Source: Paraspadella gotoi
Lineage: Eukaryota > Chaetognatha
Direction of reading: 5' to 3'
NCBI GenBank assembly: GCA_051294375.1
Contig: CM119268.1
Span: 10,361,607-10,425,606, forward strand
DNA length: 64,000 nt
The notes under the pieces are model-generated. The model saw only the letters and a program-made list of their open reading frames with translations. It did not search any database and was not told where the DNA came from. The position numbers were made by a program, and so were the translations under genes. Each line of letters opens with the position of its first letter. Position 1 is the first letter of the stretch. This document shows positions 43,054-54,500 of the stretch, piece by piece.

Positions 43054-43705
43054 AGTAGAAAAGATAATCATTAATCAATATTCAATATTTTAATCGTTGA
43101 TTTTTTTTGTTTACTCATTGATTTGGTTATTTTTGGGACGTTTATTTTTTTTTGCTGATTGGCATAAGATCCCAGTGTCTTTTGTTTGCTCGATTGTCAG
43201 CGCCACAGCGTTAAACGAATTTTTGCAATGGCATTTTCTGGGTTGATTGAAATTTGGCTTTGTTTTTATTTTGTCACAATTTAACGTTTATTATGTTTTA
43301 ACTTTATGTATTGACTGTTATTTTTCCAAGTTTCATTAAGTTTTCGTTTATTGTATTTTAGGTTAGCGGCAACCTAATTTACCTCTTTTTACCTGTTAAT
43401 ACTCACGTTTTTATTTTGTACTTTTTGTTTTTTATCACGAAATTTACATGTCAATATTTCTCAAAACCCTCATAAATTAATCAATAATCATGCAGCATTT
43501 TTCGTGGTGGCTGACGTTAATTTATTGATTTATTAATAGAATTTAAATTGGTTCTTACACTTTTTACATCCCCTTCGAAGACTAAGCTCGTCTACCCGCG
43601 ATCCTAGTCTGAACTCTTGGTCTCGCCTTTCATTGCCCATCAGTCTCACTCGGTGGACGGGCTCGCTGTATTTAAGGACGGCTTCCTGATGAGATCTTCG
43701 GCACG
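43054..43705. other. Intergenic, opsin to RS-rich gene
   Basis: T-rich 3' flank, then a less AT-rich stretch (43560-43700) that is probably the promoter/5' UTR of the next gene. No repeat recognised. Confidence 0.4.
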
Positions 43706-46700
43706 ATGTCCGACAGCGAGGAAGAGGAGAGCCTGAGAAAGGCCGCCCTCGCTACTCGCCTTTCGGGAAGCGAAGGCTTGGCCCCGGATCCCGCAGCTCA
43801 ATTCTCCGTCGGACCGGAATCAGCGACGGAAGCTTCCCCCACTCCACAACCTCCACCTACGCCCCAACATCCGCTGGACTTATTGACGCGGGCAAAGATG
43901 TCGGCGCCTCCGACCCCGCCGGTTTCTGGCGCACCTTTTCGAGGCCTCCCTCCTCCGCAACATTCCTCCCATCGACAGACTTTCGCCCCCGACCAACCGG
44001 CGCTTTTGCCGTTGCCAACGCCGCCAACACCGATCATGGCGCGATTCCCCATCGTCGTCGCTCGCGTCCCTGTTCCAGTCGCCATGACGCCCATTGGAGC
44101 AGCGGCAGCGGCGGCCGCTTCGGTCGGTCTATTACGCCATCATCAACCCCCACTGGGGACGCCTTTGCCTATGACCGCCGCTATTTCTCCGCTACGTCCC
44201 GTATCAAGCGTTTCCGGTCCCCATCCAGGCGTCTTGGCCCCGCCTACGGGTCCACCTCCTTCTCTGCCGCCACCACCTGCTCCTCCCCTGGCTCTGACGA
44301 CTCCGGGCCACCCACGTCTCGCCAACGCATTCGCCGGGTCGCCCTTGATGATGCAACCGATGCCGCGACCCCCCCACCCTGGTGGTGTTAATCCGACACT
44401 CGGTTCTCACCGACCGCCCCCAGGCTTTGCAGCCGCACCCTCCCCTTTTCATTCCCCGCCCCTTCGACCCTACGGTCCTTTGGATCCATCATCCCACGCC
44501 CATGGACAGCCACCGACGGTACATCAGATGCCGTTCCCTCCCACCGGCCACGCGCCCCGCCCACCGTACCAGTACCCCTCCGGAGCTCCCGGTTATCCAA
44601 CCGCCTATATGCCAAGACCGCCAGCCGTCGTTCCAACTCATATCCACCCGCATCACGGCTCCCAGCCACCACTTCCCCCCTCCGCCCAGAATGCGGCGGC
44701 GGCAGCGGCAGAAGATTTTATATCCCGCGGGGGCAAGCGCAGTGGGGTTCGTTCTCGGTCGAGATCTAGCTCAAGTTACTCTAGTTACTCTAGCTATTCG
44801 TCTGGAGGAAGAGGTTCGTTGCTTTGCAATACGTATTCTTTTCGCGGAAACATTCTTTTTTAAAAATAAAATAAGATATTACACCTAATTTCATTTTATT
44901 TTCATAGGCTCTCGCCTTCGACGCACTCCGGTACGCGCCCGCTCCCCTTCCGTATCCCTTCGCTCCTCCTCCCTCTCGTCTCGCAGCCGCAGCGGTGAAG
45001 GAAGAGGTCGGGGTTCTGGCGTTCGACGGGATCGCGCCCGGACGCCGGTGTCTCGTTCTCAGTCTTCGACGTCTGCGACCTCATCGAGCGTCGCGTCGAG
45101 CCCCACTAGGTGGAGCGAGGTCTTTTTTTTGTGTTTCGTTGGCGACCCTATTAAACGCTTAAGTTCCTGTACAGACCGACGCGCCGTACGCCCCGTCGAC
45201 GCCGCCCGTCCGGCAGCGCCTCTCCCTCCGACGTTCGTCCGCGACGCCGACCTGAATCCCGCAGCGCTTCACCCGCCACCGGACGTCGACGCTCGACTTC
45301 TAATCAACGTCGCCACCGAACATCGATGTCCCCGGCGTCCCCACGCCGAGGGCCTCAGCGTTATGGGTCCGGGTCCGTTTAATAAATAATCTCGTTCATG
45401 ATAAGTTTGTTATACTTATTACTTAATTGAATTTTCTCTTTAAGTTTGGTGTCTCCCGGAAGAACGAGGCCCTACCGTCGGACAGAACACGGGAGAAAAC
45501 GATCGGGCGAGCAGAAAGGAAACAGATTAAAGGATGACGACGACCGGGGAAATCGCCCATCGGGAGACAGAGTCGAGGGTGACGATGATGTTATTACTGG
45601 CAATGCTTTCGATGGTAGAACCGCGGAAAGAGTTCCGCTTGAAAATTCCGACGCGATGCCGAAAATGGCAGAAGCGGAGAAGACGAAGAACTTTGATGCG
45701 GACGGAGATGTGGATGGGAAAAGAGAAAGAGGGATCGGTAGAGACGGCGGGGGAGGAGGAGAAAGGGGAAGGTGGGAGGGACGCTCGCGTCAGCGAAACG
45801 AAAGAAGGGACGGATCAAATTTACCCCAGCGCCAGAATCAACATCACCAGCAGATAGGTCGACAGCCTCAGGATCGCCATCAGTGGAATCAAAATCGTCC
45901 GCATCATCACAATCCACCGATAATGCACCAGCAATCTTATCAGAATCGCACGCGCCGCCCGTTACAGAGGAATAACAACTTTGCTGACCAGAATTTCGCC
46001 AATAATAGATCTCAACCACAGCACAATTTTCCACCAAGGCAGCAATCGAATTATTCGCACCAGCAGCAGGAACCGCATTTTCAACCACAACAACTTAATC
46101 AAGATCACAATCAAGACCGTCGACGCCGTTTATCCCAAACGAATCATCGAAGCGGCGACACCGCCGTCAGATCGCGCGAGTTTCATCCGCCTCCTGATTA
46201 TGCCGCTGTTTCAGCATCCACCGACGCTACAGTTGCCAACGTTGTCACCAATTCTGCAATAAAGCCTTTGATGCCGGCGTCTTTCGGAACCAACAAGGAC
46301 GATGCCGGCAAAGGTAGCGGCCGTAAATTATCGGTCGAAAAAGAACATGACCCAGGTCGAGTTGCCACCGATTGGGGAAAATCGAGAAAACTGAGTAACC
46401 AGCAATCGCGTGACCAAAAGTCGTCTCCGCCTCGCGATCAACGTAACCGGAATGACCATTTTCGAGAGCGCCGACCGCAGCATGGACGTGAAGCTGTGAA
46501 CAAGACGAAAGTCAGGGAACGCCATGACCCTAACCTTGTCACTCGACTCAGCAAGCTTGCTGGACTCGACGCCGCCAAAGCCTCCGTCGGGGGAAGAACC
46601 AGGGAAACTGGTGTGGAGGAGAGAAAGCAAGCGCCCTCGAGGAAGACCGCGGTCGAAAAGGCGGAGGTGAAAGAGGAAAATGTTGAAAAGGCAGACGCGA

Positions 46701-48093
46701 GCAAGCGCGAGGATAAATTGCTGAATGATGTGCGCAAGGGAAAGGATGAGACGGAGGAGCAACCTGAAGAGCTAGACTATGATGAGCTTATCGAATGGGA
46801 CGACGCCGGCGGTGATGGCGACGTTGAGCGGGTCGAAATCCCCGAAGACGCCAGACGATCGACAGATGGCGAAAAGGTTATGGGTGAGATTGAGACGGAC
46901 GAAGCGAAGAGGAGAGAACGAAAGAGGCAGTTGATCAAGCAGGAAAGAAAGAACGAAAAGGAGGCAGAGCGGGCCGCGGAAGGAGGCAAGGGAAAAAATG
47001 AGAAAGAGGCGGCGGATGTTAGTCGACGAGGAGGCAGCGAAGACGACCTTGACGAGGAGATCAAGAAGAGAAAGGAAGAGTTCGAAGCGCTGCTTCGAAG
47101 AGTTAATTCCCAGGTGGAGGCAAAGATCGAAAAGGAAAACTCGGCCGAGTTGATGGAGGAGAGAGAGGCCGACGAAGAGGCCGCCGACGCACGGGAGAAC
47201 CGACATCGACAGGAAAGGGGGAGGAAGGAGAGGAGAAAGAAGAGTAAGAAGGAATCGACGGGAAGGGAGCAGCGGAGACGTCGTCAGGACGACGAAAAAG
47301 CGGCGATGGCCTCGCCTACGACGAAGAAAAAGAAAAAAGACCGCGACGACGATCGTCGCTCCGCCTCCAAAAGGCGGCGGGACTCCACTAGAGTCGACCG
47401 GCGCGACGACGACTTTCGCGACGAATTCAGGAGCGATCCGCGCGAGGCTGAGAAACGCCGAGGAGAGCGGGGGAAGATTGAACACCGGGAAGCGAACAAA
47501 CGAGATGTTGACAATCGTCGCGGAGACTCGGTCCGAAATGAGCTGGATCACCGACATGGCGAAGTGACGAGAGACGCTCGCGGCGAACTCTCTGTGGATG
47601 AAGACGGCTCTAAGGGGCGCGCTAGGAGCATTGTCGCTGGAAGCAAAGCCTTGGTATCGGATCAGTTGGAATTTACGGTAAAAGGAAAGGGAAGGGTGGA
47701 CACTGGACAGTGAGATATACAAATTTGTCTTACCATAACGATGAAAAATTTAGAAGTTTAATAAACTGAAGAATTAATTTCATATTTAGTTATTTCCAGA
47801 CATTGCATGAACTTCATATCGCGTCTACTGCTTTTAATCAGGTGACGATAAAACACAAAACGGCGATGAAAACGTCTGAATCCCTTCAGGCCAATAGCTC
47901 GAGCGGTAGTGGCGGAGGGCGCTGCGAAGACGGTGACTTAAGGGGACGCAATCGCGACGGCGCTTCATCGAAAAATCGCGACTCCCGCACCAAAGGCTCC
48001 GACGAATCAGGAAAGGCTCCTCGGAAGCACGGGCGACGTTCTGTGGAACGGGGCCGAGATAAAGAAGACAAACGTAATAAGCTCAAATACTGA
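43706..48093 (+). CDS. Large RS/low-complexity nuclear protein, family unassigned
   Basis: Five phase-compatible exons, 43706-44813, 44908-45109, 45175-45372, 45445-47677 and 47800-48093, give 1344 residues. Order: acidic start (MSDSEEEESL), a ~300-residue Pro-rich region (PPPSLPPPPAPPL), an Arg/Ser region ([33 protein letters not shown]), a Gln/His/Asn-rich stretch (QHNFPPRQQSNYSHQQQEP), then a long charged region with alternating Arg/Glu/Asp/Lys. The best folded-looking segment is LVTRLSKLAGLDAAKA. Composition fits an RNA-processing or speckle protein. I see no RRM, zinc finger or kinase motif and cannot place it in a family. Exon 3's donor (GG|GTCCGT) and exon 4's acceptor (TTTAAG) were chosen by phase and are less certain. 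A 316-residue antisense frame here is a codon-bias shadow. Confidence 0.75.
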
Positions 48094-48583
48094 ACATAAT
48101 GAATCAATTTTCGTTTTTTTTTTTCTTTCGTTTCTTTTTATTGTTTTTTCACTTCGTCTATTTTGTTTTTTTTCTTTTCGACATTTTTCGGTCACTACTT
48201 ACAATGTCGTCATAAATTACATGTTGATTCCTATTTGTTTTCAATTTATCTCGAGTTTTATTTGGACAAGATATAACCGTTTATTCAATCAACGGTGATC
48301 CAATTTCTTGGCTTTATTCTATATTTCTCTCAGCCGGTATTAATTATAGATAAATCTGATTCTAGCTAATTGTGATTCGGTTATTTTTTTCCCCGAATTT
48401 AAGCGTTAGCGTTTTTTTTTAATAGTGCATTTCGGATGAAAGGTTGAAGTTATATCCTAACACTGATAAAATGTCTGAACAGTGATAAAATGACTAAATT
48501 CCGATCCATCCCTCCTCCTCCCCCTCCATAAAAAAAATTGACTTTTGGTTTTGGGAATAAAAAGAACATCGTAAAAAAAAGAA
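48094..48583. other. Intergenic, RS gene to PDPK1
   Basis: T-rich 3' flank and a CT-rich stretch near 48505. No exon or repeat recognised. Confidence 0.4.
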
Positions 48584-51500
48584 ATGTCCGGCGCACCCGG
48601 GCATGCTTCCTCGGGTAATAGGGCCCCTCAGAGTTCGGGCCACAGACCCAGCGACGCCGACTTCGTCTTCCACTACGATAGAGTATTAGGCGAAGGGAGC
48701 TTCTCGACGGTTCTAGTGGCCACCGAACTCAAGACGGGCAGGGAGTGGGCCGTAAAGACCATGCTCATCAAGCAACTCGTTCGCGATAAGATGCAGGTGC
48801 CTCTATTGGAGTAATTCTTAGCGATATATTCTTAGACATATTTGGCAATTGTATATGTGATAGGGACTATTTATGTAAAGAATATTACTGGTATACTATT
48901 TACGACATAGGACTACGCCTTTCGCGAACGAAATGCTTTAAACTTGCTTTCGGAGCGACCATGGGATCCTTCGGATCTCGCCCGCCACGCCTCCTTTTCC
49001 TCTTCTTCTTCTTCTTCCTCGAAAACTCGCTGGCCTTCGATCGCCGAGGAGGAAGAGGCAGGAGAGGAGGAGGAGGAGGAGCAACAGAAGCGCCGACGAC
49101 GCGGGAGCAATCGGGAAGAAAATCGGCGTCGAAGGCGTCATCCATTTTTCGTGGAGCTGCATTCTTCCTTTAAATCCTCGCAGAGACTCTTCTTTGTCCT
49201 CACCTACGCCCGAAACGGAGAGATTTTAGAACATTTGAAGGCGAGTTGTTTTCCGCTTCAAAAGTCATGTGGCTGGACAAAAGTAGTAGTTTTTTAAACA
49301 AAATTTCTCAACCAATCATTCAGAAAGCTGGAAAGTTTTCCCTTCCCGTAACGCGTTTCTACGTGGCGGAGGTGACCAGCGCTTTGCGCCACCTGCACAA
49401 GATCGGCGTGATTCATCGGGACCTCAAGCCCGAAAATCTCCTCCTCGGTGACGACATGCACCTTCTCGTCGCCGACTTTGGATCCTGCAAGATCCTCCAC
49501 CCGTCCGCAGGTAAAGAATTTTTGTAATCGTCGAAGACGGAAATCAAACCCAAACTACTTGATAAATTTGAGAAAATTTGGGAAAAATTTAACTGAGGAA
49601 TTCTTATGTTTTGGCTATGCAAATTAAACTATCGAGAAGATTTTTGACACTCAACCACTGAGCCAAATTTTTTTTTTTTCGAATCGAAATACAGAAAATG
49701 CTACGCCGTTTTTTCGAACCGAGAATCGGTTCCGCAAAAATTACTCGATCAAATTTGGCATGAAGCTAGGCTTTGGCTACATATACAAATGGAACTATCG
49801 AGGGGAATTTTGATATTCAACATCTGAGAGGAGATACAGGGTCCCGCGGTTGTACCCCTAGCCAAAAAAAATTGTTTTGAATTTTCATGAATTTATTTGC
49901 GGCATCAGTTGCATTGATGTCCAAACCACATAAAAAACCATTTTACATGTAAAATTGATGTATTTTTGTTAAATAAACTTTGTTTGAAGATGCATGGTTC
50001 ATCATTTTATTCCAAATTTTCTCTTGCAATTCTCATATCGGTCCGCCTCGCCACGAAAATGCCCTTTTGTTCGCGGCTAGTCGATAGATCGCGCGTTTAT
50101 TCAAAGCAGTCAGAAAAATCGAACAAATAACATCGAAAAATGAAAAAAAGAAATCCAGGAGGAAGCCGTCACGTGACCCGCCCGCGACCAAATGGGAGCC
50201 ACACGTAGGTCATACCACTCTCTCTCGCCACGCGCACAGACCGGTCTGTCTCTCCGCCTGATACCAGGGGAAAATGCAGGATCTCACATCTGGTTATGTA
50301 CGCGCTTAAACAATAGCATATGTCGAAGCTCGGCGTCGGCGTCGGCGGCTTCTCATGCAGCACTTTGACAGGGATTTCCGCGGATTTGTGGTTCCATGAG
50401 CTTTATGCATGACTGTTCCTTCCGGGGATATCTCAGCTACGGTTCGAAAATCCGCTCAGTGCAGTACTGAGATCGTCTTGTCAGGGCAGAGAGCGGCGCG
50501 AGAGCGTCGTGCGGGGGACCAGAGAAAGTCGCTGGCAGCTCCAGGTCGAGGACCAAACGTCGGGGTCACCCAAGGTCTCTGGGAATCGGGGTAGAGAGGG
50601 ACTGGGAGATCGGCGGGGCTTGAGAGGTCACGTCCAACACACGAGACCGAGGAGACGAGAGAGCTTCGAACTTCCTCCGGGACCACACACCAGTGAAAGG
50701 GTGCGTAAAGAGGGGCGCCGCACGTGAGGGCAGTATCAAGACCCGGCGAATTGGCACAACTGTGAGGACCGTAAAGGAACAATCACGCGGCCACCAGCAC
50801 ACGGTCATTCTTCCCACCCTCTAGCTCGCACGTTCGTTTTTCCGCCAGCTACGTCCGCGCGGGAAGTAGGCCGGTCGATGTTTGGGCGTACTCAGACGGG
50901 TAGTGCGCTGAGAGATGGGTTGAAGGGGGGGCTTTGGAAATGCCGGACTGGGGCGAGAATGACAATTCTTTCCTTTTTGCCTGAACGACCCGGGATGGAA
51001 GAGGAACAACCGAGTGATTTGGATGAAAGCAGTTTTGGTGAGGGTTGTCTATCCGGTAGGCCAGCGCAAGAGCTCAGGCCCTTCCTGCTCAACGCACGAG
51101 CAGGTCATCCCTTGTCGAGCTGCAAGGGTGCGGGCCGGCCCCTTCTACGGTGATCAGTTCTCCTGTGACGCGGACCCCGCGTCGAGCTGCGGCAAAGGGA
51201 CGTGGAGTAGGGACCTGACGGAGGAGATCCTTTAAAAGAGGACGCGAGTCGCTCTAAGCGGACGACGGGTGTACGGGAGGCCTCAGTTCGGCGGAGCTTC
51301 AAAACTTTGGTTTGGCGCGGGTGTGATGGGAGCGCAGAATCTTTTGATTTATTAGAAAGTGAATTGCAGACCACGGATTCTTTCCCCAATTCGAGGTTGC
51401 AGATGAGGGTGACGTGCGTGATTCAGAAGGAACTTAAGAGCTGGTTGGATTCTTATCGAACACGCCAGAGCCAGGGATCGGGGCGGATAGATGGGAGTTC

Positions 51501-54500
51501 TCTAGCCGTTTTTTCAAACGCCTCGCCTCCCTTTTTGTTTCTCCTTTATTTCTTTCTTTTCTTTTTCGAAGTTTTCGAATTTTGGAATTTTAGAATTTTA
51601 TTTCGTCTAATTCGATCGAAATATTTTTGTTGAAATAACCGCTTTCCTACGCCTCTTGGCATGGGGCATTTCGTGGCGAGGCGGACCGATATGAGAATTT
51701 TTAATTCCTTTATGGAATATTAATTCTATATCGGTCCGCCTCGCCACGATCCCACCGTCCGCCCCTTGTTTGTCTCCTACCATGTTTTTGTGGCTTTGGC
51801 GTGGCTTAGGGAAGGGGGTTGGGGAGAAGGGAGGGGGGGGGTTCGGGAGTTTTCCGTTTAATTCTCGCGCTAATTTGTTTACCGCTTACATTTTTTACAT
51901 GTGACGATTCTATATCGGTCCGGTTTTACTCTCCACTACGCTTTGCCTCATTTGATTCGTCTCGATTTCCTTCCATGCTGCTCTGACTCTGTAGGCGCCC
52001 TCTCAGATCGGGCGCCCCCTCGGACCGTCGCACGGCCTCGCCTCTACCCAAGCATCATCGATCCCACACAGTGCCGGATCCGGACGCCGATACTCCTCCG
52101 ATTTGGCGGAGGAGGGAGAAGTTTCGTCTTCGGACGACGACGTCGGCGGTTTCGACGACTTCCTGCCCACGAGCAGGTCTGCGCCGGTTCCATCGCCATG
52201 GGTTCGTGACATGTGGCGTTCCCTTCGCTGCGTTGGGGAAGGGGACACCCTCACGGCCAACTGGAACGCGCTGGGACGCCCAGCGGCCGGCAGAATACGC
52301 CACTGGATCGACGTCGCTTCTCCGCCGGAGTTCACCGCTCCGACGCCGGACACATGCCTCTCCGCTCAATTCGAGTCGGCGTTCTCCAAGGGGACTAACG
52401 CGGCTACTCTCCGCTCCCTTTCTCGTGCGATGCAGGAGAACGGCGCTACCGCGCGCATGCCATCCTTACGGTTGCCGATGAGCTGCGCGGAATCAAGGAG
52501 GCTCTCCGTTCCGGATCGCCCAGAGATGAGGTCATCGGCGAGTGTAGACGCCCTTGCCGCCCCGCTTCGCGACGCGGCACTTATTCAGGCGGCGTCCCTC
52601 AACCACTCTGTCGGCGAGATCCGTCGCCAAGTTCTCGCTGTGGCGCCGCAGGATCTCCGCGCCACGCTCTCATCGCTCCGCGCCCACCGCCTCTTCCTTT
52701 TTTGGCGATCAAGAGGCGAAGGTGGCGTCGGCGCTCAACTCGACGCTTCTACGAAACGTCGCACGCGCCAAACCCGCTGCCGACAAGCGACCTCGTTTCC
52801 GCTCGAAGCCTTCCTTCAAGCGCAAGTGGACCAAGAAGTCTGCTCCCCGCAAAAAGTCGGGAAACGGGAAGGGCCGGGACTCGCGTCCGGCGAATGACTC
52901 GAAACGCCTCCCTCGCGGTCGCCGCCTCGTCCGACCGCCCCGGTTTTAGGCCTGGATCCGCCCATGGACTCGAGTCTCGACACGGACCTTTCCACGCCGG
53001 CGCTTCTCCCGGAAGCCCCGTCGGAGGTCGGCTTCGTCTCTTTCGACCATTTTGGACGACGCTCGTTGGCGAGACGTCGCCCATTCTCGACAACATCTCG
53101 GGCTTCCGTCTCGAGGGGGCGAAGCAGATTCCAACACGCCTCCCTCTTCCTCGGACGAGACGCCATCCTTTGGAGACCGAGACGCCTTGGTCGACGCGGA
53201 AGATTGCGGCGGCTTTGGAGAAGAACGCCATCGAGGAAGTCCCGGCTTCTCCGGGTTTTTTTTCCAAGATTTTCCTCGTTCCAAAGAAAGATGGAGGCCG
53301 GCGTCCGATTTTGAACTTAAAGAAGCTCAACTCTCGTTTCCTTTCGCCGCCTTATTTCCGGATGGAAGGAGCCTCGGACGTACGAAGGATGTTTCGACGA
53401 GGCGATTGGGGTGCCTCGATAGACCTTCGAGATGCTTATCTCCATCTCCCGATTCACGAGGAGCATCGGAAGTTTTGCCGCTTCATTTGGAAGGGCCGCA
53501 TCTACCAGTACAGAGTCCTTCCATTCGGCCTCTCGACGGGCCCTTGCTTTCACCAAGTCGACGAGACCTTTAGTGCAGTGGCTCCGCCAACAGGGGATTC
53601 GATGCCTCTTTTATATAGACATCTTGATCCTGGGATCTTCGGCGGACGATTGTCGACGAGCACTCGGAAGGCGGTGTGGCTACTCAAGGAGGCGGGTTCA
53701 TCATCCACCTTCAGAAGTCGAGCCTGCCCCCATCGCAGAGATTCGATTTCCTCGGTTTCGTTTGGGACAGCCTCTCCCACTCCATCGCGCTCCCGGAGAC
53801 GAAAATTACGACTCTTCGCTCTCTCGCGGAGAATCTCTGTCAACGACCGCACCAAGTGCCCGTCAGTGCCTTCAGCTTCTAGGCCATTCGACGGCGGCGT
53901 CCATGGCAGTTCCGCTGCTGCGTTGCCGGTCTTCGAGGATTCAGCGAGACGCCAATCGCGTCTACAAGTCGGAGAAGGATCTCGACCGCGTTGTTCCTCT
54001 CCACTCGCCGGCGATAGAGGAGCTGCGGTGGATCGCAGCTCTTTCTCCGGACCAGTGCTTCGCTCCGATCGACGACCTCCTCCGGAGGACTGCACGCTGG
54101 AGGTGACGACGGATGCTTCGTCGCAGGGATGGGGGATTCTCCATCAGGGCCAGCTGTCGAGGGGAACCTGGTCGACTGCGGATGCCCCTCTCCATATCAA
54201 TGTGAAGGAGTTCACAGTTCTGAAGATCTTCCTCCAACGATTCGGAGCTTCTTTCCACGGCGCGTCCATCCTTTGGAAGACGGACAGCCTCGTCTCTCTC
54301 ACCTGCCTTCGTCGGGGCTGCAGCAGGTCGCAGGCTCTCCACGAAGTAGTCAGGGAGACACTTCTACTGGCCTCCTACCTGAAGATCCGGATTTCAGGAG
54401 TCCATCTCTCTTCGGAGGAGAATCTCATCACGGACGCGGCGTCGAGGGGCCGCAAGGTGGCGGACTGGAGACTCCTTCCGCCAGATGGTCGACGTCTTCG

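Noticed and set aside
46772-47722. A 316-residue minus-strand frame
   Set aside because: It is antisense to the Arg/Glu-rich exon of the RS protein; its Ser/Leu/Phe-rich composition is the mirror of that bias and it has no family similarity.
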